From the NCBI RefSeq assembly GCF_005406215.1, contig NZ_NXMA01000001.1, positions 113,419-177,418 of the forward strand: a DNA stretch of 64,000 nucleotides. The letters are read 5' to 3'. Made by a program: the position numbers and the translations under genes. Below, one piece after another: positions 47,233-57,645 of this stretch (its first letter is position 1; each line of letters opens with the position of its first letter). The DNA is from Campylobacter aviculae. GTDB lineage: Bacteria; Campylobacterota; Campylobacteria; Campylobacterales; Campylobacteraceae. The notes under the pieces were generated by a model, which was not told where the DNA came from, searched no databases, and saw only the letters and a list, made by a program, of their open reading frames with translations.

Positions 47233-48239
47233 GATGCAAACTCCCACAATACTCCGTTTTTTTCTATGTAGTTAAGCACTTTATCTTTATCTTTGTGATC
47301 GATATTGATCACTAAATTTCCTAAGGCTTTGCCGTTTAATTTTTCTATTTTTCCCCAAACTATATTAAAATCTATATCCAAAGTTCTAGCCATATGAGTA
47401 ATGATTGTATTTTCAACCACTTCTTTAGGAAAGTATAATTTTATATTTAATCCATGTGCAGGTAAAAAATCGCTTTCACCTAAAAACTCTTTCATTTTTT
47501 GATTAGGCTTTAAGAAAAGCTCATCAATGGCACCACTTCCTATAATCTTACCTTGTTCTAGTAAAAGTGCCTTTTGTGCTATATCTTTTACCACATCCAT
47601 TTCATGAGTTACTAAAACTACGGTAATTCCAAATTCAGCATTGATTTTACTAATAAGCTCTAAAATATTTTTAGTGGTATTGGGATCTAAAGCCGAAGTT
47701 GCTTCATCACTGAGTAGAATTTTTGGATTTAAGGTTAAAGCTCTAGCAATAGCTACTCTTTGTTTTTGCCCCCCACTTAATTCTTTTGGATAAGCGTTAA
47801 ATTTGTGTTTAAGTCCTACAATTTCAAGCAAAGAATGCACTTTTTCATTGATTTCTTTTTCACTCATGTATTCTTTGTTGAAAATTTTAGAATGAATTTT
47901 GCATTGAGAAAAATGTGTTCTAAGTGGCATAGCGACATTTTCAAAAATGTTTTTTCTTTCCATAAGAGCAAAATTTTGAAATATCATTCCTATATCTTTT
48001 CTTAGCATTCTAAGTTTTTTAGGATCTTTTTGCTTTAAATCTTTAATCTCTTCATCTAAGACTTTCAAGCTTCCTTTTTGATAATCTTCAAGTCCATTGA
48101 TACATCTTAAAAGAGTTGATTTTCCAGCTCCACTATGCCCAACGATGGCATAAATTTCACCCTGTTTTATTTCTAAAGAAACATCATCAATGACAAGTTC
48201 TTTTCCGTAATATTTTTTTAAATTTTTTATTTTTATCAA
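47229..48239 (-). CDS. metN: Methionine ABC transporter ATPase MetN
   Basis: 336 residues. Walker [10 protein letters not shown], signature [14 protein letters not shown], Walker [15 protein letters not shown]-loop VTHEMDV, and a C-terminal NIL domain that senses methionine. Three bases after valS. I looked for a SAM riboswitch before it and see none. Confidence 0.95.
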   Translation of the reverse strand: MIKIKNLKKYYGKELVIDDVSLEIKQGEIYAIVGHSGAGKSTLLRCINGLEDYQKGSLKVLDEEIKDLKQKDPKKLRMLRKDIGMIFQNFALMERKNIFENVAMPLRTHFSQCKIHSKIFNKEYMSEKEINEKVHSLLEIVGLKHKFNAYPKELSGGQKQRVAIARALTLNPKILLSDEATSALDPNTTKNILELISKINAEFGITVVLVTHEMDVVKDIAQKALLLEQGKIIGSGAIDELFLKPNQKMKEFLGESDFLPAHGLNIKLYFPKEVVENTIITHMARTLDIDFNIVWGKIEKLNGKALGNLVINIDHKDKDKVLNYIEKNGVLWEFAS

Positions 48240-48242
48240 AAT

Positions 48243-50861
48243 TTAACCTCTTAGATTAGCAAGTTCGGCGGATATTTTTTCAAGTTGTGTTTTTAAATTT
48301 GTTAAGGCGGTTTTATTTTGCTCTACGACTTCTTTAGGGGCATTGGCTACAAATTTTTCATTACTAAGCATTGAATTTATCTTAGCACTTTCTTTTTCAA
48401 GTTTGGCTTTTTGGTTTTCAAGTCTTGATATAATCCCGCTAAGATCGACATTATCAAGTGTGATAAAAATTTCTAAATTATCACTGACATCGCAAATTGC
48501 TTTTTCTAATTTCCGATTTGTAAATTCTATATTTTCACATTTTGCTAAAGTTTTTATAAATACAATAGATGAGTTTAATTCTTTTTCAAAAATAGGATTG
48601 TTAAGCTTGATATAGGCTTTTTCTATTTTGGAATTTCCTAAATCAATAAGGCTTTTAGCTCTTCGTATGCTTACAATGCTTTCGATCAATAAAGAAAAAG
48701 TATTTTCTATATCATTTTCATTTTGTAAAACGATTTTAGGATATTGCGCGATCATGATGGAAGGGCTAGTTTCTAAGCTTGTATTGCTAAGCTCGTGATA
48801 TAAAAATTCGCTGATAAAAGGCATAAAGGGATTTAAGAGTTTTAATGCTTCTTTGAAAATACTTCCAAGCTCTTTTACGCTTGATTTTTCAGCCTTGCTA
48901 AGTTCTATTCCCCAATCGCAAAAATCATCCCAGAAAAATTTATAAATCGTATTTGCAGCGTCATTGAAACGATAATTATCCAAATTTTCTCTAACATTTT
49001 TAACGCAATTTTGAAATTTTGAAAAAATGTATTTTGCAAGTTTTGATTCTAAGCTAATGTGTTCTAAATCTTCAAATTTACTTTCATTTAAAAGTAAATA
49101 ATTTGCCGCATTTATAATTTTGTTAGTAAAGTTTCTAACTTGCAAAAGCTTATCGTTACTAAGTTTGATATCCCTTCCTTGTATGGCAAGTAAAGCTAAG
49201 GTAAAACGCAAAATATCCGCACTATATTCTTTAATGCTTTCATTAGGATCGATCACATTTCCAAGGCTTTTACTCATTTTTCTACCTTGTTCATCTTTAA
49301 CAAGGGCATGCAAATAAATATCTTTAAAGGGTAAAGCGTTTAAAGCATTTGTGCTTTGAAACATCATTCTTGCTACCCAGAAAAACAAAATATCAAAGCC
49401 AGTTATCAATAAAGAATTAGGATAAAATTCTTTCAAATCTTCTTCAAACCAAATTTGATCTTTGCCCCAGTTTCTATTACCCCAGCCTAAAGTGCTCATA
49501 GCCCAAAGTCCAGAAGAAAACCAAGTGTCTAAAACATCTTCATCTTGTTTGAAATTTTTACTTTGGCATTTTGGGCAAATTTCAGGAGTATCTTCGCTCG
49601 CCCATTCATGTGTGCATTCGCAATAATACACAGGAATTTGATGTCCCCACCAAAGTTGTCTAGAAATACACCAATCTTTTAAATCTTTCATCCAAGCGTT
49701 AAAGCTATTGATCCAATGATTTGGATAAAATTTACTTTCACCTAAAGCCACTTTTTCTATACTTTCTTTGGCGATTTCTTTTTTAACAAACCATTGTTTT
49801 GAAATATAAGGTTCAACGACATTGTTACAGCGATAACAATATCCTACTTGATTATTGTATTCTTCTATTTTTTCTATAAAGCCTAGTTCTTCAAGTTTGG
49901 CAACGATTTTTTCTCTTGCGTCTAAACGCTCTAAACCTTGAAATTCTAAACAATGTTCATTTAAAATACCTTTTTCATCAAAAACGGTTATAAAATCTAA
50001 TTGATGTCTTAAACCAACTTCATAGTCGTTTATATCGTGTGCTGGTGTAACCTTAACCACTCCCGTTCCAAATTCTTTCTCAACATGAGTATCTGCTATA
50101 ATCTTGATAGCTTTTTGAGTGAGTGGTAAAACCACTTCTTTTCCTATAAGTTTATTGTAGCGTTCATCCTCTGGATGGATCATAACCGCTGTATCGCCAA
50201 AAAAGGTTTCTGGACGAGTGGTAGCTACGACTAAGTATTTATCACTATCTTTTAAAAAATATTTAATATGATAAAGTTTTCCTTTGTTTTCTTTGTATTC
50301 GACCTCAATATCGCTTAAAGCTCCATCATGAGTACACCAATTGATCATATAATTTCCACGAACGATAAGCTTTTTATTGTAAAGCTCAACAAAGGCTTTT
50401 TTAACGGCATTAACCAAACCTTCATCCATGGTAAAGCGTAAGCGACTCCAAGCTGGAGTTATGCCTAAAGTTCTCATTTGATCTAAAATTTTACCACCAC
50501 TTTGTTCTTTCCACTGCCAAACTTTTTCTATAAATTTTTCTCTACCTAATTCTTCTTTTTTAAGTCCTTGTGCAAGAAGTTGCTTTTCAACTACGTTTTG
50601 AGTGGCAATACCCGCATGATCAAGTCCTGGCTGATAAAGAACTTTATAACCATCCATTCTTTTATAACGAGTCATTATATCTTGCAAAGTGAAAGTTAAA
50701 GCATGTCCGATATGAAGTACTCCAGTTACATTTGGAGGAGGCATCATGATACAAAAATTTTTATTTTTTTCTTGTATAGATTTATTTCCGTCTATTTCAA
50801 AATATCCACGTTCTTCGCAAATTTGATAATATTTTCCTTCTATATATTTATCATAAGTCAT
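48243..50861 (-). CDS. valS: Valyl-tRNA synthetase
   Basis: 872 residues, class I synthetase. HIGH motif at residues 50-53 (GVLHIGHALT), KMSKS in GRKMSKSLGNVIDP, an editing CP1 domain, a CxxC zinc site (CPKCQS) and a C-terminal coiled coil. Normal length. Confidence 0.97.
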   Translation of the reverse strand: MTYDKYIEGKYYQICEERGYFEIDGNKSIQEKNKNFCIMMPPPNVTGVLHIGHALTFTLQDIMTRYKRMDGYKVLYQPGLDHAGIATQNVVEKQLLAQGLKKEELGREKFIEKVWQWKEQSGGKILDQMRTLGITPAWSRLRFTMDEGLVNAVKKAFVELYNKKLIVRGNYMINWCTHDGALSDIEVEYKENKGKLYHIKYFLKDSDKYLVVATTRPETFFGDTAVMIHPEDERYNKLIGKEVVLPLTQKAIKIIADTHVEKEFGTGVVKVTPAHDINDYEVGLRHQLDFITVFDEKGILNEHCLEFQGLERLDAREKIVAKLEELGFIEKIEEYNNQVGYCYRCNNVVEPYISKQWFVKKEIAKESIEKVALGESKFYPNHWINSFNAWMKDLKDWCISRQLWWGHQIPVYYCECTHEWASEDTPEICPKCQSKNFKQDEDVLDTWFSSGLWAMSTLGWGNRNWGKDQIWFEEDLKEFYPNSLLITGFDILFFWVARMMFQSTNALNALPFKDIYLHALVKDEQGRKMSKSLGNVIDPNESIKEYSADILRFTLALLAIQGRDIKLSNDKLLQVRNFTNKIINAANYLLLNESKFEDLEHISLESKLAKYIFSKFQNCVKNVRENLDNYRFNDAANTIYKFFWDDFCDWGIELSKAEKSSVKELGSIFKEALKLLNPFMPFISEFLYHELSNTSLETSPSIMIAQYPKIVLQNENDIENTFSLLIESIVSIRRAKSLIDLGNSKIEKAYIKLNNPIFEKELNSSIVFIKTLAKCENIEFTNRKLEKAICDVSDNLEIFITLDNVDLSGIISRLENQKAKLEKESAKINSMLSNEKFVANAPKEVVEQNKTALTNLKTQLEKISAELANLRG

Positions 50862-50888
50862 TACTACAACCTAAAATTTACTTTGATT

Positions 50889-51872
50889 TTAATTAGATTC
50901 TATCTTTATTTTTTCACAAAATGGGAAGAAATACTGTGCTGTATTAACCCCTGTTTTTAAGCTTTTTATATGTTTAGAAAATTCGCTTCCTTTACCATCT
51001 TTTGTAATTTTAAGTTTTAACTCTTTAAGTTTTTCTTCGCGTGCAACATGGCTGTCAATTTCTTCTGGAGTATTAATATAGGGCTTAATTTTGTCAATAC
51101 TTATATATTTATAAGCTTTTCTCATATCTGAAAATATAATATCTTTGTTATAAATAGTTAATTTCATTTCGCCTTTTGGTAGCATTTTAACAAAGATAGC
51201 CAGGTTATAGTCCTTAGCATTGTTTTGTATAGGTTCTAATATATCTTTTAATAAATCAATTCTATAATTACTTAAAAATTTTCCATCTAAAACATAAACT
51301 TGCATACCTTCAGTACTTAATTTTGGTTCTAAGCGACTATTCTTTCCAATGGTTAAATATTCTTCAGCAACACCAAAATTATAATTGTGTTTTTTAGTAT
51401 TTTTAGCCATTTTGTCTCTAAGTGCTTTTTCTTTTTCTAAAATTTTTTTCTGTTTATTTATTTCTTGCTGGAGAGCTTGAATTTTTGCTTGTTTATCATC
51501 TTTTATCGTATGTTGTGTTTTGCTTTGAACAATTTGATTTGATTCATTAAATGCAGGTATAGTTGCGTTTTTAGTTTCGTTATTATTATTATTATTATCT
51601 AAAGCATTATTAGCTTGCGTTGTATTCGTTTCTTGTTTATTAGAATAATCATTATTGATATACGGATTGTTTGCATAAGAATTATAATTTTCATTAGAAT
51701 GTTTATCTTGGCTGTTTGAGTCAGATTGATTGTCATTTTGAACATTGTTTATAGAAGAAGTGTAATTATAATTTGGTTGAGAATATTCAAAAAGATAATA
51801 ATATGTTCCTCCTAGTGTTAAAATAACAACGATTAATATTCCAACAATAACAGAAAAAATTTTTAGATTCAT
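50889..51872 (-). CDS. Membrane-anchored periplasmic protein with Asn-rich linker, function unknown
   Basis: 327 residues. One N-terminal helix (FSVIVGILIVVILTLGGTYYYLF), then about 90 residues rich in Asn, Ser, Gln and Tyr, a coiled coil (IQALQQEINKQKKILEKEKALRDKMAKN, in parts), and a folded C-terminal domain. The linker includes D-N6-E from an (AAT)n repeat. A gene of the same type stands before valS in C. jejuni (Cj0776c, from memory). No motif identifies a function. Its minus-strand promoter may be TAAAAT at 51921-51916. Confidence 0.8.
   Translation of the reverse strand: MNLKIFSVIVGILIVVILTLGGTYYYLFEYSQPNYNYTSSINNVQNDNQSDSNSQDKHSNENYNSYANNPYINNDYSNKQETNTTQANNALDNNNNNNETKNATIPAFNESNQIVQSKTQHTIKDDKQAKIQALQQEINKQKKILEKEKALRDKMAKNTKKHNYNFGVAEEYLTIGKNSRLEPKLSTEGMQVYVLDGKFLSNYRIDLLKDILEPIQNNAKDYNLAIFVKMLPKGEMKLTIYNKDIIFSDMRKAYKYISIDKIKPYINTPEEIDSHVAREEKLKELKLKITKDGKGSEFSKHIKSLKTGVNTAQYFFPFCEKIKIESN
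51580..51598. repeat. (AAT)n trinucleotide repeat in the Asn-rich linker
   Basis: About six copies of TAT/ATT on the plus strand, coding AAT codons (Asn) on the minus strand. In-frame changes would only alter linker length. Confidence 0.8.
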
Positions 51873-51975
51873 TTTTAATCCTTAAAAATCAATATTTTTA
51901 AAACCATAATTTTTTATTTTACTATGAATGAAGTAAAAGAAATGTTAAATTTTATATTTTTAAGTAATTTTTTTT

Positions 51976-51998
51976 TATAATTTTAACTTTTTTAAGGA
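51976..51998 (+). promoter_or_regulatory. Promoter and ribosome site of the helicase gene
   Basis: TATAAT at 51976-51981 follows a T-run; AAGGA at 51994-51998 lies five bases before the ATG at 52004. Confidence 0.55.
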
Positions 51999-52003
51999 AA
52001 ATA

Positions 52004-54028
52004 ATGCCACTTTCTAGATTAAATGAAGAGCAATATAAGGCTGCAACCACTGATTTTGGACATAATTTAATTATTGCAAGTGCAGGTACGGGTAAAACTT
52101 CTACTATAGTTGCAAGAATATCTTATCTTTTAAGCAAAGGTATTGATCCGAAAAAAATAATGTTATTAACCTTTACTAATAAAGCTAGTAAAGAAATGAT
52201 CAATCGTTTAAATATTTTTTTTGATAAAAGCATTACAAATAAAATTCTTGCAGGAACTTTTCATAGTACGGCTTATTCTTTATTGAAAAATGCGAATAAA
52301 GATATCATTTTAAAGCAAGCTAGTGAATTAAAAACTTTATTAAGAAGCGTCTATGAAAAAAGAACTTTTAGGCACTTAAGTGATATAAAGCCCTATCAGG
52401 CAAGTTATTTATACGATATATATTCTTTATTTCAAAATAAGGCACATAATCAAGATTTTTTTACTTGGTTTTGTAAAAATTATGAAGAACAAAGCATATA
52501 TGCTGAAATTTATGAAGATATTCTTAAAGAATATGAAGATGAGAAAAAACGCTTTAATTACGTTGATTTTAATGATTTGCTTTTAAATTTAAAAGAGCTT
52601 TTAAAAGATAATAAATATGAATTTGATGAAATTTTAGTGGATGAATATCAAGATACAAATACCTTGCAGAGTTCGTTAATAGAATCTTTTAAGAGCAAAA
52701 GCTTATTTTGCGTAGGAGATTATGATCAAAGTATTTATGCGTTCAATGGAGCAGATATTAATATTATCGGTAGTTTTAAAGATCGTTTTAAGGATGCAAA
52801 AATATTTTCTTTAAATAAAAATTATCGTTCTTCAAAAAGTATTTTAGCTTTAGCAAATAAAGTGATTTTAAATAATGAGAGACTTTATCCCAAGGAACTT
52901 ATTGTCACAAGAAAAGATGAATTTAAGGCGCCGACTTTATTAACCTTTGAAGAATTATTTGATCAATATAAAAATATCGCTAAAATGATATTTACAAGTG
53001 GAGTAAATTTAGAGGAAATCGCAGTTATTTTCAGAAACAACTCAAGTGCTGACGGGATTGAAGTGGCACTAAGAGAGCAAGGGATCGCTAGTGCTAGAAA
53101 AGGCAGTGGTAGCTTTTTTGAAAGTTTGGAGGTTAAAGCTTTTAATGCAATGCTAGCCTTAGTGATTAACCCAAAAGATATCATGGCTTTTATCCATCTT
53201 ATCCAATACACTAAAGGAGTTGGAGGGGTATTAGCAAAAGAAATTTTTGACACGCTTTTAAAATTGGGACATGGAAGTTTGATCAAAGGTTTTTTAGAAC
53301 CTGATAAAAATATTAGCTTACAAAACCACCAAAAAAGAAATTATCAACTCGGTCTTTTTGGGGATTTGGAAGAGCTATCTGATGAAAAACGTTTCAATTT
53401 AGAGAGTGAATTTAACACTCATCCTATTTTAAAAATTTCAAAAATCAATGACTTATGTGCAAAAAATTTAGAAAAGATTTATTTTTTTCTAAAAGAAGCT
53501 ATAGAGATTAAATATTCTTTAACTTTGGTAAAATTAATTTGTCAAAATTCTTTTTATAGAGAAATTTGTGAAGAACTTGCTATTAAAAGGGCAACAAACA
53601 AAGCAGGACAGGTTGATTTAACACGAAAAACTGAAAATTTAGAAAAAATAGAAGGTAAGTTAAATGTATTAAGAGAATTGGCTAAAAACTATAGCGATAT
53701 ATATAAATATTATAATTTTCTTACTTTAGGTGCTAGTGAAATGGGTAGCGAAAAAGGTGTTAATTTACTCAGCGTTCATGCGAGCAAGGGTTTAGAATTT
53801 GATCTTGTTTTTGTTGTGGATCTTGCACAAGGTCGTTTTCCCAACCAAAAACTTATGAGTATGGGTGGAAGTTTGGAAGAAGAAAGAAGACTTTTTTATG
53901 TGGCGGTAACTAGGGCAAGAAATATACTTTATTTAAGTTACGCAAAATATGATAAAAATAAAAAAACTTCGTTCGCACCTTCGTGTTTTTTGATAGAAGC
54001 AGGACTTTGTAAAGCAGAGATAAAATAG
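52004..54028 (+). CDS. UvrD/Rep-family superfamily I DNA helicase
   Basis: 674 residues. Walker A SAGTGKTST (motif I), motif Ia TFTNKASKEM, motif II VDEYQDTN, motif III VGDYDQSIYAFNGAD, motif IV NYRSSKSIL, motif V SVHASKGLEF and motif VI VAVTRARN. Complete 3'-5' helicase of the Rep/PcrA class, for replication restart or repair. Divergent from the Asn-rich protein; the C. jejuni equivalent is Cj0777. Confidence 0.9.
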   Translation: MPLSRLNEEQYKAATTDFGHNLIIASAGTGKTSTIVARISYLLSKGIDPKKIMLLTFTNKASKEMINRLNIFFDKSITNKILAGTFHSTAYSLLKNANKDIILKQASELKTLLRSVYEKRTFRHLSDIKPYQASYLYDIYSLFQNKAHNQDFFTWFCKNYEEQSIYAEIYEDILKEYEDEKKRFNYVDFNDLLLNLKELLKDNKYEFDEILVDEYQDTNTLQSSLIESFKSKSLFCVGDYDQSIYAFNGADINIIGSFKDRFKDAKIFSLNKNYRSSKSILALANKVILNNERLYPKELIVTRKDEFKAPTLLTFEELFDQYKNIAKMIFTSGVNLEEIAVIFRNNSSADGIEVALREQGIASARKGSGSFFESLEVKAFNAMLALVINPKDIMAFIHLIQYTKGVGGVLAKEIFDTLLKLGHGSLIKGFLEPDKNISLQNHQKRNYQLGLFGDLEELSDEKRFNLESEFNTHPILKISKINDLCAKNLEKIYFFLKEAIEIKYSLTLVKLICQNSFYREICEELAIKRATNKAGQVDLTRKTENLEKIEGKLNVLRELAKNYSDIYKYYNFLTLGASEMGSEKGVNLLSVHASKGLEFDLVFVVDLAQGRFPNQKLMSMGGSLEEERRLFYVAVTRARNILYLSYAKYDKNKKTSFAPSCFLIEAGLCKAEIK

Positions 54029-54066
54029 TTTTATGAATCTTAAAAAAAACATTAGCTTTTTCAAGA

Positions 54067-54072
54067 TATAAT
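54067..54072 (+). promoter_or_regulatory. tpx -10 box
   Basis: TATAAT in GATATAATTTC, 37 bases before the tpx ATG, with AAAGGAAA in between. Confidence 0.6.
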
Positions 54073-54109
54073 TTCAATGTTTTAAATTATTTAAAAAAAG
54101 GAAATTATT

Positions 54110-54631
54110 ATGAGTTCAGTAAATTTTAAAGGTAGTCCCGTAAATCTTAAAGGAAATATAGAGGTCGGAGATCAAGCGCCAAAAGTAAATTTGAAAGCAA
54201 AGGATTTAAGTTTGGTTGAAATTGGTGCAGCAGGTAAAACTCAAATCGTTTTAAGTGTGCCAAGTCTTGATACCCCAGTATGTGCTACAGAAGCAAGAGA
54301 TTTTAATAAAAAAGTTGCAAGTTATAATGGAGCTGAAGTTATTGTTGTAAGTATGGATTTGCCTTTTGCAATGGGTAGATTTTGCAGCACAGAAGGTATA
54401 GAAAATTTAGTTGTGGCGAGTGACTTTGTTGCTAAAGAATTTGGAGAAAAATACGGCGTTTTAATTAATGACAGTGCTTTAGAAGGGCTTTTGGCACGTG
54501 CTGTGTTTGTAATTAAAGATGGTAAGGTAGTTTATAAAGAATTAGTGAATGAAATCACAGAAATGCCAGATATCTCAAAGCTTGATGCTTTTTTTAGCAG
54601 TTGTGGTTGTGGCGGATGTGGTTGTCATTAA
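54110..54631 (+). CDS. tpx: Thiol peroxidase Tpx
   Basis: 173 residues, atypical 2-Cys peroxiredoxin. Peroxidatic Cys58 in LDTPVCATE and resolving Cys92 in GRFCSTEG. The protein ends in a Cys-rich tail, FFSSCGCGGCGCH, with four cysteines (165, 167, 170, 172) and a terminal histidine, which E. coli Tpx lacks. I believe similar tails occur in other Campylobacter Tpx. Cytoplasmic, reduced by thioredoxin. A strong terminator follows. Confidence 0.95.
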   Translation: MSSVNFKGSPVNLKGNIEVGDQAPKVNLKAKDLSLVEIGAAGKTQIVLSVPSLDTPVCATEARDFNKKVASYNGAEVIVVSMDLPFAMGRFCSTEGIENLVVASDFVAKEFGEKYGVLINDSALEGLLARAVFVIKDGKVVYKELVNEITEMPDISKLDAFFSSCGCGGCGCH

Positions 54632-54643
54632 TCTAAAATATTT

Positions 54644-54670
54644 TGGCCACAAGTTTTTTGTGGCCATTTT
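54644..54670 (+). terminator. Rho-independent terminator after tpx
   Basis: A perfect 9-bp stem TGGCCACAA/TTGTGGCCA with a 5-base loop, then TTTTAT. It separates tpx from the nap operon. Confidence 0.85.
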
Positions 54671-54812
54671 ATAATTCAAACTCTCTGATTATTCTTATCT
54701 CTAATATTTTTTAAATTCTTCACGAGACGTATTATTTTAACTCAATTGTTGTTTATTGCATACAATGAATCACTTTTAATAAATTAAAAGAATAATTTAT
54801 GCTTGATTTCGT

Positions 54813-54818
54813 TATAAT
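54813..54818 (+). promoter_or_regulatory. nap operon -10 box
   Basis: TATAAT in CGTTATAATCG, 35 bases before the napA ATG; AAAGGAGAA is the ribosome site. I see no obvious activator site in the 140 bases upstream, but Campylobacter regulator sites are degenerate. Confidence 0.65.
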
Positions 54819-54852
54819 CGAATGCTTTTTATTATTTAAAGGAGAATAGTAT

Positions 54853-57627
54853 ATGAATAGAAGGGATTTTATCAAAAATACTGCTATTGCAAGTGCTGCT
54901 AGTGTAGCAGGATTGAGTGTTCCAACTTCTATGCTTGCCAAGCAAGAAGAAAATTGGAAATGGGATAAAGCTGTTTGTAGATTTTGTGGAACAGGTTGCG
55001 GAATCATGATAGCTAGAAAAGACGGCAAAATAGTAGCTACAAAAGGCGATCCTGCGGCTCCAGTCAACCGCGGTCTTAATTGTATTAAAGGTTATTTTAA
55101 TGCCAAGATTATGTATGGAGAAGATAGGCTTGTTATGCCTTTATTACGCGTCAATGAAAAAGGAGAATTTGACAAAAAGGGTAAATTTGAACAAGTTTCT
55201 TGGCAAAGAGCTTTCGATGAAATGGAGAAACAATTTAAAAAAGCTTACAATGAATTAGGTGTAAGCGGTGTAGGTATCTTTGGTAGCGGACAATATACTA
55301 TTCAAGAAGGTTATGCAGCTTTAAAACTTGCAAAGGCTGGTTTTAGAACGAATAATATTGATCCAAATGCAAGACATTGTATGGCTTCAGCTGTGGTTGG
55401 TTTCATGCAAACTTTTGGTATCGATGAGCCATCAGGTTGTTATGATGATATAGAGCTTACAGATACTATTATTACTTGGGGTGCTAATATGGCAGAAATG
55501 CATCCTATTCTTTGGTCTAGGGTGAGCGATAGAAAATTAAGCAATCTTGATAAAGTTAAGGTTGTTAATTTAAGTACTTATTCTAATAGAACTTCAAATA
55601 TTGCAGATATTGAAATCATTTTTAAGCCAAATACTGATTTAGCAATATGGAATTATATCGCAAGAGAAATAGTTTATAATCATCCAGAAGCGATGGATAA
55701 AGAATTTATCAATAAACATTGTGTATTTGCTACAGGATATGCGGATATTGGGTATGGGATGAGAAATAATCCAAATCATCCTAAATTTAAGGCCAGTGAA
55801 AAAGATACAGTTGAAAAAGAAAATGTCATCACTTTAGATGATGAGGAAGCGACTTCCTTAGCATATCTTGGAGTAAAAAAAGGCGATAAATTCCATATGA
55901 AGCATCAAGGTGTAGCGGATAAAAATTGGGAAATTTCTTTTGAAGAATTTAAAAAAGGTTTAGCTCCTTATACGCTTGAATATACAGCAAGAGTTGCTAA
56001 AGGTGATGATAATGAATCTTTAGAGGATTTTAAGAAAAAACTTGAGCAATTAGCAAAATTATATATAGAAAAAAATCGCAAAGTGGTGAGTTTTTGGACT
56101 ATGGGATTTAATCAACATACTCGTGGTTCTTGGGTTAATGAACAAGCTTATATGGTGCATTTATTACTTGGAAAGCAAGCAAAACCAGGAAGTGGGGCAT
56201 TTTCTTTAACAGGACAACCAAGTGCTTGTGGAACGGCTAGAGAAGTGGGAACTTTTTCTCATCGCTTGCCTGCTGATATGGTTGTAGCAAATCCAAAACA
56301 TAGAGAGATTTCGGAAAAAATTTGGAAAATTCCTGCCAAAACGATCAATCCAAAACCTGGTTCACCTTACCTTGGGATTATGAGAGATTTGGAAGATGGT
56401 AAGATCAAATTTGCTTGGGTGCAAGTGAATAATCCTTGGCAAAATACTGCTAATGCAAATCATTGGATTAAAGCTGCTAGAGATATGGATAATTTCATCG
56501 TTGTGAGTGATTGTTATCCAGGAATTTCAGCAAAAGTAGCTGATCTTATTTTACCAAGTGCTATGATTTATGAAAAATGGGGTGCCTATGGAAATGCTGA
56601 AAGAAGAACTCAACACTGGAGACAGCAAGTTTTACCAGTTGGAGCTGCCATGAGTGATACTTGGCAAATTTTAGAATTTGCAAAAAGATTTAAGCTTAAA
56701 GAGGTTTGGAAAGAACAAAGAGTTGATGATAAGCTTATCTTGCCAAGTGTTTTAGAAGAAGCAAAAGCTATGGGATACAGTGAAGATGATACTTTATTTG
56801 ATGTATTGTTTGCCAATAAAGAAGCAAAAAGTTTTAAGGCAAATGATCCTATTGCGAAAGGCTTTGATAATACAGATGTAAATGGAGATGAAAGAAAGAT
56901 TGAAGGTAGTGATGGAAAAGAATTTAAAGGTTATGGTTTCTTTGTTCAAAAATATCTTTGGGAAGAGTATCGTAAATTTGGCTTAGGACATGGACATGAT
57001 TTGGCTGATTTTAATACCTACCATAAAGTAAGAGGTTTAAGATGGCCAGTTGTAAATGGCAAAGAAACTCAATGGAGATTTAATACAAAATTTGATTATT
57101 ACGCAAAGAAGGCTTCTCCAAATTCTGATTTTGCTTTTTATGGTGGATTTGATAAAATGCTAACAAATGGAGATTTAAGAGTTCCAGTTGATGAAAAACC
57201 ACATAGTATTAAAAATAAAGCAAAAATTTTCTTTAGACCTTTTATGAAAGCTCCTGAAAGACCAAATAAAGAATATCCGTTTTGGTTAGCAACAGGAAGA
57301 GTTTTAGAGCATTGGCATAGTGGCACAATGACTATGCGTGTTCCGGAACTTTATAGGGCTGTTCCAGAAGCACTTTGTTATATGAGCGAAAAAGATGGAG
57401 AAAAATTAGGTTTAAATCAAGGGGATATTGTTTGGGTAGAATCACGTCGTGGTAAGGTAAAGGCAAGAGTGGATATGCGTGGAAGAAATAAACCACCCGT
57501 TGGACTTGTGTATGTTCCTTGGTTTGATGAAAATGTTTATATCAATAAGGTTACTTTGGATGCAACTTGCCCACTTTCAAAGCAAACCGATTTTAAAAAA
57601 TGTGCAGTAAAAGTCTATAAAGCTTAA
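54853..57627 (+). CDS. napA: Periplasmic nitrate reductase catalytic subunit NapA
   Basis: 924 residues with a twin-arginine signal (NRRDFIKN) for export after folding. 4Fe-4S ligands are Cys42, Cys45, Cys49 and Cys77; Cys176 (NARHCMAS) binds the molybdenum of the bis-MGD cofactor. Longer than E. coli NapA because of epsilonproteobacterial insertions. Reduces nitrate to nitrite, receiving electrons from NapB and NapGH. First gene of the operon. Confidence 0.98.
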   Translation: MNRRDFIKNTAIASAASVAGLSVPTSMLAKQEENWKWDKAVCRFCGTGCGIMIARKDGKIVATKGDPAAPVNRGLNCIKGYFNAKIMYGEDRLVMPLLRVNEKGEFDKKGKFEQVSWQRAFDEMEKQFKKAYNELGVSGVGIFGSGQYTIQEGYAALKLAKAGFRTNNIDPNARHCMASAVVGFMQTFGIDEPSGCYDDIELTDTIITWGANMAEMHPILWSRVSDRKLSNLDKVKVVNLSTYSNRTSNIADIEIIFKPNTDLAIWNYIAREIVYNHPEAMDKEFINKHCVFATGYADIGYGMRNNPNHPKFKASEKDTVEKENVITLDDEEATSLAYLGVKKGDKFHMKHQGVADKNWEISFEEFKKGLAPYTLEYTARVAKGDDNESLEDFKKKLEQLAKLYIEKNRKVVSFWTMGFNQHTRGSWVNEQAYMVHLLLGKQAKPGSGAFSLTGQPSACGTAREVGTFSHRLPADMVVANPKHREISEKIWKIPAKTINPKPGSPYLGIMRDLEDGKIKFAWVQVNNPWQNTANANHWIKAARDMDNFIVVSDCYPGISAKVADLILPSAMIYEKWGAYGNAERRTQHWRQQVLPVGAAMSDTWQILEFAKRFKLKEVWKEQRVDDKLILPSVLEEAKAMGYSEDDTLFDVLFANKEAKSFKANDPIAKGFDNTDVNGDERKIEGSDGKEFKGYGFFVQKYLWEEYRKFGLGHGHDLADFNTYHKVRGLRWPVVNGKETQWRFNTKFDYYAKKASPNSDFAFYGGFDKMLTNGDLRVPVDEKPHSIKNKAKIFFRPFMKAPERPNKEYPFWLATGRVLEHWHSGTMTMRVPELYRAVPEALCYMSEKDGEKLGLNQGDIVWVESRRGKVKARVDMRGRNKPPVGLVYVPWFDENVYINKVTLDATCPLSKQTDFKKCAVKVYKA

Positions 57628-57645
57628 TTTAGGATTATGTAAGCA

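Noticed and set aside
47769..47774. C6 run in metN
   Set aside because: Too short for efficient slippage, and the gene is essential transport machinery with no sign of variation.
48240..48300. SAM riboswitch or S-box before metN
   Set aside because: metN follows valS by three bases; no room for one and no conserved elements seen.
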